From contig CABQLI010000014.1 in assembly GCA_902464965.1 (NCBI GenBank), positions 1 to 34,921 of the forward strand: a stretch of DNA of 34,921 nucleotides, written 5' to 3'. Numbering within the stretch: the stretch's first letter is position 1; each line of letters begins with the position of its first letter. Under the pieces are notes generated by a model, which was given only the letters and a program-made list of their open reading frames with translations, was not told where the DNA came from and made no database searches. Made by a program: the position numbers and the translations under genes. Origin of the DNA: an uncultured Collinsella sp. GTDB taxonomy: Bacteria > Actinomycetota > Coriobacteriia > Coriobacteriales > Coriobacteriaceae. This document shows, one piece after another, positions 1-7,106 of this stretch.

Positions 1-882
1 ATGGTGGGCTATCCCTCCGAGGTCGAGGAGCTCTACCTGGCGGGTGACGGTCTGCTCGCGTGCACTAAGCCCGGTGCGGTCCTGATCGACCTCACCACGA
101 GCTCGCCCGAGCTGGCGCGCGACATTGCCGAGGCCGCCCAGGTCTCCGGCCGCATGGCGTTTGACTGCCCCGTCACCGGCGGCGAGTCGGGTGCCATCGC
201 CGGCACGCTCACGGCTATCGTGGGCGCCACCGAGAACGACATCGCGCCGGTCCGCGACATCCTTTCCACCTTTGCGGCAACCATCTGCTGCTTTGACGGC
301 GCCGGCAAGGGCCAGGCTGCCAAGCTCGCCAACCAGGTGTCGCTGGGCGCCTGCATGGTCGGCATGGCAGACGCGCTGGCGTTTGCCGAGCTGAGCGGCC
401 TTGATCTTGAGAAGACCCGTCAGATGATCCTGGGCGGCACCGGTAAGTCCGGCGCCATGGAGAGCCTGGCGCCCAAGGCGCTCGACGGCGACTACAAGCC
501 CGGCTTTATGGTTGAGCACTTCATTAAGGACCTGCGCTTGGCGCTCGCCTATGCCGATGACCGCGAGCTTGCGCTGCCCGGCGCCGACGTGGCCTTTACG
601 CTTTACGACATGCTCGATGCCATCGGTGGCGCCAAGCTGGGTACCCAGGCCGTCACGGTCCTCTATAAGGAGGAGGCCGACGCCATCGCCGCCGGTCTGG
701 ACTGGTCGCAGTATCGTCCCGAGGAGCATGGTGCTCACGAGGAAGGCTGCGGTTGCGGCGAGCATGGCGACGATCACGAGTGCGGTTGCGGCCACCACCA
801 TGGCGAGGACCACGAGTGCTGCGGCGGCCACGGCCATGATGATGGCCACGAGTGCTGCTGCGGCCACCATCACGGGGAGTAG
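1..882 (+). CDS. NAD(P)-dependent beta-hydroxyacid dehydrogenase, 5'-truncated, with His/Cys-rich tail
   Basis: Belongs to the 3-hydroxyisobutyrate / 2-hydroxy-3-oxopropionate (tartronate semialdehyde) dehydrogenase family, which oxidises or reduces small beta-hydroxyacids in the cytosol. The visible protein starts at the MVGYPSEVEE segment, which in the family lies some 65 residues in. The GxGxxG Rossmann loop is absent, so the gene begins upstream of the window. CPVTGGESGA is the substrate-binding motif, and GKGQAAKLANQ carries the family's catalytic lysine (family knowledge). The last ~50 residues (from about 240) form four imperfect repeats rich in Cys and His, such as CGCGHHHGEDHE, which are not part of the usual fold and look metal-binding. 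The substrate cannot be told from sequence. Confidence 0.85.
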   Translation: MVGYPSEVEELYLAGDGLLACTKPGAVLIDLTTSSPELARDIAEAAQVSGRMAFDCPVTGGESGAIAGTLTAIVGATENDIAPVRDILSTFAATICCFDGAGKGQAAKLANQVSLGACMVGMADALAFAELSGLDLEKTRQMILGGTGKSGAMESLAPKALDGDYKPGFMVEHFIKDLRLALAYADDRELALPGADVAFTLYDMLDAIGGAKLGTQAVTVLYKEEADAIAAGLDWSQYRPEEHGAHEEGCGCGEHGDDHECGCGHHHGEDHECCGGHGHDDGHECCCGHHHGE

Positions 883-887
883 CGCCC

Positions 888-1316
888 ATGAGCTGGACGT
901 TCGTGGTGCTTGCGCTGGTGCTCTTTCTCTTCGCGATCTACATTGGCTTTTTGTGCGGCCAGTGGGCGTGCGAAAAGCGCGTCATCACCAAGCGCGACTA
1001 CTGGATTGCCAACTTTGCGGGAGCGGCGGCAGTCATCCTGCTGACCTGGGTGTTCTCGCTGTTCCCGCTGGTGCAGTTTGCGCCGATCGGCTGGCTCGGC
1101 GGCTTTATCGCCGGTCTTAAGATGAGCTTTGGCGAGTCCGTCGGTCCGTGGCGCAAACACGACGAGGTCTTTAACGTTAACAAGGCTCACCGCGCCGCCG
1201 CCGACGCGGGCGATGCCGAGGAGCGCCGCCGTGCGCGTCGCAATGGCGCGGCCGACCGACAGCTCATCTCGGTCACCGATGACAGCAAGGGTGCTGACAA
1301 GCACGCTAAGAAATAG
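888..1316 (+). CDS. small membrane protein of unknown function
   Basis: A 142-residue protein starting at ATG 888, five bases after the preceding stop. An in-frame upstream ATG (852) would overlap the previous gene and was not used. The N-terminal ~20 residues (WTFVVLALVLFLFAIYIGF) form one membrane segment and residues ~42-80 hold one or two more. The C-terminal ~60 residues are charged, Arg/Lys/Asp-rich, and probably cytosolic. The tight spacing with the genes on both sides suggests co-transcription. I do not recognise a family, and no catalytic motif is visible. Confidence 0.7.
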   Translation: MSWTFVVLALVLFLFAIYIGFLCGQWACEKRVITKRDYWIANFAGAAAVILLTWVFSLFPLVQFAPIGWLGGFIAGLKMSFGESVGPWRKHDEVFNVNKAHRAAADAGDAEERRRARRNGAADRQLISVTDDSKGADKHAKK

Positions 1317-1331
1317 TAAAAAGAGGTAACT

Positions 1332-2030
1332 ATGGCAGAAAACAAAGACGAACAGCTCACCGACGAGGAGCTGGCACAGCTCCAGCTGGCAGAGGAGAAC
1401 GAGAACGCCGTCGACCGCCTGGTCCAGGAGCTCGGCTGCCCCACGCGCCGCATCCGTCAGTTTGCCGCCCGCGTGCTGCACCTGCTTGCCGAGCGCGATC
1501 CGCAGCGCGTCGTGCCCTGCGTGCCCGCGCTGATCGAGGCGCTCGACCGCCCCGAGGCTCAGACCCGCTGGGAGGCTCTCGATGCCCTGGCGGCGCTCGC
1601 CACCACCTGCCCCGAGCAGCTGGGCGATGCCTTTGAGGGCGCCGAGACCGCGCTGTTCGATGAGATTTCGTCCACGCTGCGCTATGCCGCCTTCCGCCTG
1701 CTGTGTGTGTGGGGCGCCACGAGCGTCGAGCGTTCGCGCGAGGCTTGGCCCATCCTGGACGAGGCCATCCAGTGCTACCACGGCGACCTCGAGTATCGCG
1801 ACATGCTCGGTTGCCTGTACGAGTTTGGCCGGGGCGAGATTGACGCCGAGGTCGCCGAGAAGCTCGCGCTGCGCCTTAAGTTCGATGCCGAGAACGGCAA
1901 GGGTAGCTATCTCAAGGCCCGTTCGAGCGAGATTTGCGAAATGCTTGTTAAACGTTTTGGCCTGGATCTCTCCAAAAAGAAGAAGCGTGCTAGCGTAAAA
2001 AAATCTGACGACGCCGAAGACGAGGAGTAA
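1332..2030 (+). CDS. HEAT-repeat domain protein
   Basis: A 232-residue soluble protein. After an acidic N-terminus (residues 1-30), pairs of amphipathic helices follow, e.g. RRIRQFAARVLHLLAERDP and TRWEALDALAALAT, in the spacing expected of HEAT/armadillo-type repeats. Such repeats usually serve as protein-protein interaction scaffolds. The C-terminus is a Lys-rich then acidic tail. It starts 15 bases after the preceding stop behind AAGAGG and ends 6 bases before the isocitrate dehydrogenase gene, so it is probably part of the same transcript. The partner is unknown. Confidence 0.7.
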   Translation: MAENKDEQLTDEELAQLQLAEENENAVDRLVQELGCPTRRIRQFAARVLHLLAERDPQRVVPCVPALIEALDRPEAQTRWEALDALAALATTCPEQLGDAFEGAETALFDEISSTLRYAAFRLLCVWGATSVERSREAWPILDEAIQCYHGDLEYRDMLGCLYEFGRGEIDAEVAEKLALRLKFDAENGKGSYLKARSSEICEMLVKRFGLDLSKKKKRASVKKSDDAEDEE

Positions 2031-2036
2031 CAGATT

Positions 2037-3122
2037 ATGGCGCACGATGTAGTCCTGATTCCTGGTGACGGTATCGGTCCCGAGATTACGCAGGCTATGC
2101 GCCGCGTGGTCGAGGCCACTGGTGTCCAGATCAACTGGAACGTCCAGGAGGCCGGTGCCGGCGTCATGGACGAGTTTGGCACGCCGCTGCCCCAACATGT
2201 GCTCGATGCGGTCGCCGAGACCAAGGTTGCTATCAAGGGCCCCATCACCACGCCGGTCGGCACGGGTTTCCGCAGCGTTAACGTCGCCCTGCGCAAGCAT
2301 TTTGACCTGTACGCCTGCGTGCGCCCCTGCCTGTCGCAGCCGGGCGACGGCTCGCGCTTCCGCGACGTCGACCTGGTTATCGTGCGCGAGAACACCGAGG
2401 ACCTCTATGCCGGCATCGAGTTCGATGAGGGCGCTGCCGAGGTCGAGGAGCTCTCGCAGCTCGTCGAGCGCTCGGGCCAGAAGACCTTCGCCGCGGATTC
2501 CGCCATCTCAATCAAGCCGATTTCCATCGCCAAGAGCCGCCGCATTGTGGAGTACGCTTTTGAGTACGCCCGCCGCTGCGGCCGCAAAAAGGTGACGGCC
2601 GTGCATAAGGCCAACATCATGAAGGCGACCGATGGCCTGTTCCTGCGCGTTGCGCGCGAGGTGGCCGCCAACTATCCCGATATCGAGTTCAACGACAAGA
2701 TTGTCGACGCCACCTGCATGGGCCTGGTCCAGAACCCCAACGACTTCGATGTCCTGGTGCTGCCCAACCTGTACGGTGACATTGTGAGCGACCTGTGCGC
2801 CGGTCTGGTAGGTGGACTGGGTATGGCTCCGGGTTCCAACATCGGTGCCGACTGCGCCATCTTCGAGGCGACGCACGGCTCCGCGCCCGATATCGCTGGC
2901 CAGGATATCGCTAACCCCACGGCCGAGATTCTGTCCGCGGCTATGATGCTCGATCACCTGGGCGAGAACGACGCGGCCAATCGCATTCGCGCCGCCGTTT
3001 CTGCCACGCTCGACGAGGGTGAGCAGGTTACCGGCGACGTTCGTCGTGCCCAGACCGGCTCCGTTGAGGGCGCTGTGGGCACGCAGGCCTTTGCCGATGC
3101 CGTTATCGCGCACCTGGCCTAA
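2037..3122 (+). CDS. icd: isocitrate dehydrogenase, NAD-type (isocitrate/isopropylmalate dehydrogenase family)
   Basis: 361 residues, the usual length for the short homodimeric beta-decarboxylating dehydrogenases. It oxidatively decarboxylates isocitrate to 2-oxoglutarate in the cytosol, feeding glutamate synthesis. Visible motifs: GDGIGPEI (10-17), GFRSVNVALRK (78-88, the substrate-binding serine/arginine region typical of isocitrate rather than isopropylmalate enzymes), VRENTEDLYAGIE (116-128), the NLYGDIVSDL metal/substrate Asp motif, and HGSAPDIAGQDIANPTA near the cofactor site. The last lacks the Lys-Tyr pair of NADP enzymes, which points to NAD. Homoisocitrate or tartrate dehydrogenase is possible but less likely. 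A terminator follows. Confidence 0.88.
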   Translation: MAHDVVLIPGDGIGPEITQAMRRVVEATGVQINWNVQEAGAGVMDEFGTPLPQHVLDAVAETKVAIKGPITTPVGTGFRSVNVALRKHFDLYACVRPCLSQPGDGSRFRDVDLVIVRENTEDLYAGIEFDEGAAEVEELSQLVERSGQKTFAADSAISIKPISIAKSRRIVEYAFEYARRCGRKKVTAVHKANIMKATDGLFLRVAREVAANYPDIEFNDKIVDATCMGLVQNPNDFDVLVLPNLYGDIVSDLCAGLVGGLGMAPGSNIGADCAIFEATHGSAPDIAGQDIANPTAEILSAAMMLDHLGENDAANRIRAAVSATLDEGEQVTGDVRRAQTGSVEGAVGTQAFADAVIAHLA

Positions 3123-3181
3123 GGCATGCAGACTGCAAACGCCTAAATAGTACTTAAGTGTTTGCGTATAACCTGAGAATC

Positions 3182-3215
3182 AATACGCCCGGCGCTTTGT
3201 CGGGCGTATTCTATT
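3182..3215 (+). terminator. Rho-independent terminator after icd
   Basis: A perfect 10-bp stem, AATACGCCCG (3182-3191) with CGGGCGTATT (3201-3210), a 9-nt loop, then CTATT. It ends the upstream gene set. The T-tract is short. Confidence 0.65.
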
Positions 3216-3248
3216 GCGGACTATGTTTCCTAACAAGGAGTAACTGAT

Positions 3249-4343
3249 ATGGGTCTGATTCAAAAGAAGGACGAGAAGGACGAGATCGACGGCATCCAGA
3301 TCATCGAGCGCGGCGAAGGCCCCGACGGTGACGAGGACGAGAAGATCGACCTGGTCGCCGGTACGTCTGCCGAGCACATTGCTGCCGGTACGACGGCCGA
3401 GGAAGAGGACGCCCGTCTGGAGGCTCAGATTGCCGCGGATGCCGCTGACGAGAATCTGATGCCCGAGGCCCAGGATGAGGACGACGATATCCTGGGTTCC
3501 GATGAAGACGATCGCGTATCCAAGCACAAGAAGACGATGATTGCCGCCTTTGTGGTTGCCGTCGTGATCGCTGCGGTGGTCGGCTTCTTTATCGGCAATG
3601 GCGGCTTTGGCGGCAAGGGTGTCGGCTCGGCGACCCTGACCGAGGACCAGCTCGATTCGACCGTGGCAAGCTATAGCTACAACGGCAAGAAGAGTGATAT
3701 CACCGCGCGCGAGGCCATCGAGAGCCAGTACAGCCTCGATACCGTCAAGGATAGTGATGGCAACTACACCGCTCCTTCTGCCGACGTCATCCTGTCCTAC
3801 GTGCGCAACAAGATCCTGCTCGATGCCGCCGAGGACGAGGGCATTACCGTCTCTTCCAAGGAGATGAAGAAGTACGCCGAGGATTCCATCGGCACTTCTG
3901 ACTACAAGACCATGGCCACGCAGTATGGCGTGTCCAAGGACCAGGCCAAGCAGATCGTCCGCCAGTCCGCGACGCTGCAGAAGCTCTACAAGAAGAAGGT
4001 GGGCGATAGCTCCGCAAGCATGCCGACCGCTCCGACCGAGCCTTCTGACGGCAATGAGGACACCGCGAGCAAGGATTACGCCGACTACATCATCAACCTT
4101 GCCGGCGACGAGTGGGATAGCGAGAAGGGCACTTGGAAGGACGCCGACAGCACCTACGCTAAGGCCTTTGCCGACGATGCCTTTACGGCCGATAGCGCTA
4201 CCTATAAGCAGGCCATGACCGCCTACTACACTGCTTACCAGCAGTACTCTTCGCAGGCTTCGAGCGCCAGCTCCAAGTGGACCGAGTATGCTAACGGCCT
4301 CTACGCCAAAGCCAACATCAGCATCTACGGCCTGTTTGCGTAA
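3249..4343 (+). CDS. membrane-anchored protein with SurA N-terminal-like region
   Basis: 364 residues starting at ATG 3249 behind AAGGAG. Residues 1-95 are strongly acidic and probably disordered in the cytosol. Residues ~97-116 form one membrane segment, preceded by KHKK, which fits an N-in topology. The outer part (130-364) contains REAIESQYSLD and a helical stretch DVILSYVRNKILLDAAEDEGITVSSKEMKKYAE resembling the N-terminal chaperone domain of SurA/PrsA-type foldases. No parvulin-type PPIase domain is apparent. It ends in a Ser/Ala/Tyr-rich tail. A role in folding or export outside the membrane is inference. It is flanked by terminators, so it is monocistronic. Confidence 0.7.
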   Translation: MGLIQKKDEKDEIDGIQIIERGEGPDGDEDEKIDLVAGTSAEHIAAGTTAEEEDARLEAQIAADAADENLMPEAQDEDDDILGSDEDDRVSKHKKTMIAAFVVAVVIAAVVGFFIGNGGFGGKGVGSATLTEDQLDSTVASYSYNGKKSDITAREAIESQYSLDTVKDSDGNYTAPSADVILSYVRNKILLDAAEDEGITVSSKEMKKYAEDSIGTSDYKTMATQYGVSKDQAKQIVRQSATLQKLYKKKVGDSSASMPTAPTEPSDGNEDTASKDYADYIINLAGDEWDSEKGTWKDADSTYAKAFADDAFTADSATYKQAMTAYYTAYQQYSSQASSASSKWTEYANGLYAKANISIYGLFA

Positions 4344-4385
4344 GGTTTGCCTGCACTACTGTGCGCTAGCCGATCTGCCTGATTT

Positions 4386-4423
4386 AGCCCGCTAGAACGG
4401 ACAACGTTCTAGCGGGCTTTTTG
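4386..4423 (+). terminator. strong Rho-independent terminator
   Basis: A perfect 14-bp stem (4386-4399 with 4405-4418), 5-nt loop GACAA, followed by a run of five T. It lies 42 bases after the SurA-like gene. Confidence 0.9.
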
Positions 4424-4819
4424 CTGCCGAAACCACTGGAGTAGGCCTCGCGCCCGCGCAAGCGCTCCATCGCGCTTCCCCGATTCATATGGGAAAACAA
4501 CTGCAAACGATTGCAAGTAACCGGTGAACGGTCGAAAACTACCGTTCACCGATAATCTCAAAACTGGTTCTAACTGGTATTAAGTCAAAAAGACCAATTC
4601 ACATATCTTCACAATGACCTGCAATTTTTCTACACGCTATTTTTAGCCGCCCTGCGTTGTTTAGACACAGGAAAAGATCCGATCTTTTGCCAAAGCATTT
4701 CGAAACGGTTTCAAAACCGCAGGTAGAAGTGTTAACGACCGGTAAACGGTCGATTTATCACCGTGAGCGGTGCAAAAACGTTTTACCGTATGAATCAACG
4801 AAAGCGACCTCTTCTGGGG

Positions 4820-4828
4820 TGATATAGT
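4820..4828 (+). promoter_or_regulatory. extended -10 promoter of the PTS operon
   Basis: TGATATAGT reads as TGN followed by the -10 hexamer TATAGT. No convincing -35 is seen, which extended -10 promoters tolerate. The predicted start point is about 4835, just before the operator palindrome at 4842. Confidence 0.45.
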
Positions 4829-4841
4829 GACAACACGTCAC

Positions 4842-4855
4842 GTGGTTACTACCAG
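4842..4855 (+). promoter_or_regulatory. GntR (NagR/DasR-type) operator, PTS operon
   Basis: GTGGTTACTACCAG is a TGGT-N4-ACCA palindrome, nearly identical to the site upstream of agaS (9135-9148). It resembles the ACTGGT...ACCAGT boxes bound by UTRA-type GntR regulators of amino-sugar genes. It sits just downstream of the predicted start point, a repressor position. A further ACTGGTCT half-site follows at about 4866. Confidence 0.6.
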
Positions 4856-4971
4856 TTTAGAAACCACTGGTCTTCAAAGTACGCTTTCTAAGAAGCTTTA
4901 AGGGCGAGCGCCCGCTGGCTTCCGAAAATCATCGGACTCAGATCGTACACACCTTCGGAAGGGAAATTTGA

Positions 4972-5415
4972 ATGGTTGGCTTTATTCTTACCGGTCATGG
5001 ACAGTTTGCACCCGGCCTAGCTAGCGCTATCGCTATGGTTGCCGGCGACCAGCCCGCTTTTACCGTCGTTCCTTTTGAGGGCGACCAGGCTGCTTCCTAC
5101 GGTGAGGATCTCCGCGCCGCTATTACCGCCATGCGCGAGGAGTGCGATGGCGTGCTCGTCTTTACCGACCTGCTTGGCGGCACCCCGTTCAACCAGTCGA
5201 TGATGATTGCCCAGGATGTCGACAACGTCGAGGTTCTGACTGGCACCAACCTTCCCATGGTTATTGAGCTTCTGTTCCTCCGCGGCAATGCCACGCTCGC
5301 CGAGCTTGGCGAGCAGGCCGTGACCGTTGGCCAGACGGGCGTCACCGCCCAGACGGTCGCATCCGTTGCCGGCTCCGAGGAAGAGGATATCTTCGGCGAC
5401 GAGGACGGCATCTAA
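4972..5415 (+). CDS. PTS mannose/sorbose-family EIIA component
   Basis: 147 residues, the size of a free-standing EIIA of the Man family. This cytosolic protein takes phosphate from HPr and passes it to EIIB. His9 in ILTGHGQFAPG is the phosphorylation site. DGVLVFTDLLGGTPFNQS and VLTGTNLPMVIELL are family landmarks. It is first in an operon with EIIB, EIIC and EIID. Given the agaS and nagA genes downstream, the substrate is probably N-acetylgalactosamine or a related amino sugar (AgaF-like); this is inferred from context. It overlaps the next gene by one base. Confidence 0.9.
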   Translation: MVGFILTGHGQFAPGLASAIAMVAGDQPAFTVVPFEGDQAASYGEDLRAAITAMREECDGVLVFTDLLGGTPFNQSMMIAQDVDNVEVLTGTNLPMVIELLFLRGNATLAELGEQAVTVGQTGVTAQTVASVAGSEEEDIFGDEDGI

Positions 5416-5696
5416 TGGCCGATTTCGGAGCCAACGTCCTGAGCTCCTCGGTCGCCCTTTTAGGCCTGCTTGTCATCATGGGCTTGATTTACACCATCTG
5501 GTCGCAAATCAACATGAAGAAGAAGCAGAAGTACTTCAAGGAGCTGCACACCGAGCTCAAGCCGGGTCAGGAGGTTCTTTTCGCCGGCGGTATCTACGGA
5601 ACCGTCAAAGGCATCGAAGGCGAGAAGGTCCAGATCAAAGTCCGATCCGGAGCCGTCGTAGATGTTTCGCGTTACGCGATTCAGGAGATCAAGTAA
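5415..5696 (+). CDS. yajC: YajC-like preprotein translocase subunit
   Basis: 93 residues. One membrane segment near the N-terminus (VALLGLLVIMGLIYTIWSQ, ~13-31) is followed by a basic stretch, then LKPGQEVLFAGGIYGTVKGIEGEKVQIKVRSGAVVDVSRYAIQEI. That matches the YajC pattern (GD-x-V-x-T-x-GGIyG-x-V). YajC assists SecDF in protein export. Here it is translationally coupled to EIIA (its ATG overlaps the EIIA stop) and sits inside a PTS operon rather than beside secD, which is unusual. It could aid insertion of EIIC/EIID, but that is speculation. Confidence 0.8.
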   Translation: MADFGANVLSSSVALLGLLVIMGLIYTIWSQINMKKKQKYFKELHTELKPGQEVLFAGGIYGTVKGIEGEKVQIKVRSGAVVDVSRYAIQEIK

Positions 5697-5732
5697 CTGT
5701 CGTCAGCAAATATCGAAAGGAAGCTGATCAAC

Positions 5733-6215
5733 ATGGCAGAACCCAACATTCTTCTTACCCGCATCGATAACCGACTGGTTCATGGTCAGGTTGCCACCCA
5801 GTGGAACTCCACTCTGGGCTCCAACCTCATCCTCGTCGCCAACGACGACGTGGCGTCCAACACCATGCGCCAGAACCTCATGAAGATGGCCGCTCCCGCC
5901 GGCGTCGCTACGCGTTTCTTCTCCCTGCAGAAGACCATCGACGTCATTGGCAAGGCGAGCCCGCGCCAGAAGATCTTCATCGTGGCCGAAACACCGGAAG
6001 ACGTGCTTACGCTCGTCAAGGGCGGTGTGCCTATAAAAAAGGTAAACATCGGCAACATGCACATGTCGGAAGGAAAGCGCCAAGTCGCCACCTCCGTCGC
6101 AGTTAACGACGAGGATGTCGCTGCGTTTAAAGAGCTGCAGGAATTGGGGGTGGAGTTGGAGATCAGGCGCGTTCCGAGCACGCCTGTTGAGGACACGAGC
6201 AAGCTCTTCTCGTAA
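5733..6215 (+). CDS. PTS mannose/sorbose-family EIIB component
   Basis: 160 residues, the usual EIIB length. It transfers phosphate from EIIA to the incoming sugar. His17 in RIDNRLVHGQV is the phosphorylated residue. KGGVPIKKVNIGNMHMSEGKR is another family landmark. ATG 5733 follows GAAAGGAAG. A close paralogue lacking this histidine lies at 30489-30971. By context this is an AgaV/AgaB-type protein for an amino sugar. Confidence 0.92.
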   Translation: MAEPNILLTRIDNRLVHGQVATQWNSTLGSNLILVANDDVASNTMRQNLMKMAAPAGVATRFFSLQKTIDVIGKASPRQKIFIVAETPEDVLTLVKGGVPIKKVNIGNMHMSEGKRQVATSVAVNDEDVAAFKELQELGVELEIRRVPSTPVEDTSKLFS

Positions 6216-6232
6216 TCCTCGTGATCCACGTT

Positions 6233-6282
6233 GTCAGGAGTGAAACCCTGACGTTCTGTACGTGATATCCAAAGTGCGTACA
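6233..6282 (+). repeat. two small hairpins between EIIB and EIIC
   Basis: GTCAGG (6233-6238) pairs with CCTGAC (6247-6252), and TGTACG (6257-6262) pairs with CGTACA (6277-6282). They lie in the 90-bp gap before the EIIC ribosome site (AAAGGAGGA). They could mark an mRNA processing point or tune EIIC/EIID expression relative to EIIA/EIIB. No T-run follows, so neither is an intrinsic terminator. Confidence 0.35.
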
Positions 6283-6305
6283 TACATTTTGAAAGGAGGA
6301 GCAAG

Positions 6306-7106
6306 ATGGAATACTCGATCATCCAGATCGCTCTGGTCTTCGTCGTCACGTTCATCGCGGCAATCGACCAGTTTGACTTCCTCGAGTCTCTCTATCAGCC
6401 CATCGTCACCGGCGCCGTCATCGGTCTTATCCTTGGCGACCTCAACACCGGTCTTCTCGTGGGTGGTACCTATCAGCTCATGACGATCGGCAACATGCCG
6501 ATCGGAGGCGCTCAGCCGCCTAACGCCGTCATCGGCGGCATCATGGCAGCCATTCTCGCTATCGCCACGGGCCTCGAGCCCAACGCGGCAGTCGGTCTCG
6601 CCATTCCGTTCGCCCTGCTTGGCCAGCTCGGCGTTACCCTGGTCTTCACGCTTATGTCCCCGCTTATGTCCACGGCCGATAACATGGCTCACAACGCGGA
6701 CACCAAGGGCATCGAGCGCCTGAACTACTTCGCCATGGCTCTGCTCGGCCTGATCTTCGCTGTCGTCGTCACCCTGTTCTTCATCGCTGGCGCTACCATT
6801 GGTCAGACCATCGCTTCCGCCATCCCGACTTGGCTGCAGACCGGTCTGTCCGCTGCAGGCGGCATGATGCGCTTCGTCGGCTTCGCCGTCCTGCTCAAGG
6901 TTATGATGAACCGCGATATGTGGGGCTTCTTCCTCATGGGCTTTGGCCTCGCGCTCATCACCGTTGCCAACGATTCGCTGGCAACCCCTGCTCTGCTCAT
7001 CCTCGCTCTCATCGGCTTCGGCATCGCTTTCTGGGACTTCCAGCAGCAGACCGAGCTGAAGGGTGCAGCTGTTTCTGACGGAGGTGACTTCGAAGATGGC
7101 ATCTAA
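6306..7106 (+). CDS. PTS mannose/sorbose-family EIIC permease
   Basis: 266 residues, strongly hydrophobic with about seven membrane segments. FLESLYQPIVTGAVIGLILGDLNTGLLVGGTYQLM and the MPIGGAQPPNAVIGGIMA stretch are typical of Man-family EIIC. Together with EIID it forms the sugar translocation channel. ATG 6306 follows AAAGGAGGA. Its 3' end overlaps the EIID start by 11 bases, which suggests coupled translation. It is AgaW/AgaC-like by context. Confidence 0.9.
   Translation: MEYSIIQIALVFVVTFIAAIDQFDFLESLYQPIVTGAVIGLILGDLNTGLLVGGTYQLMTIGNMPIGGAQPPNAVIGGIMAAILAIATGLEPNAAVGLAIPFALLGQLGVTLVFTLMSPLMSTADNMAHNADTKGIERLNYFAMALLGLIFAVVVTLFFIAGATIGQTIASAIPTWLQTGLSAAGGMMRFVGFAVLLKVMMNRDMWGFFLMGFGLALITVANDSLATPALLILALIGFGIAFWDFQQQTELKGAAVSDGGDFEDGI

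Larger units (their letters stand above)
4424..4971 (+). promoter_or_regulatory. 548-bp gene-free control region upstream of the PTS operon
   Basis: No coding signal is seen here. It holds several palindromes: an 11-bp inverted repeat CGGTGAACGGT/ACCGTTCACCG (4522-4532, 4541-4551); two direct ACTGGT copies ten bases apart (4563, 4573); a LacI-operator-like palindrome GAAACGGTTTC (4702-4712); GACCGGTAAACGGTC (4737-4751); and CACCGTGAGCGGTG (4759-4772). The promoter and the GntR-type operator lie near the downstream end. The density suggests control by more than one regulator, but none of these sites has evidence beyond symmetry. Confidence 0.55.

Noticed and set aside
1..882. First gene as a complete protein starting at base 1
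   Set aside because: The Rossmann nucleotide-binding loop expected ~65 residues earlier is absent, so it is cut by the window edge.
870..2300. Long minus-strand open frame opposite the first three genes
   Set aside because: Low-complexity product, no family features, and opposite well-supported plus-strand genes; a GC-rich shadow.
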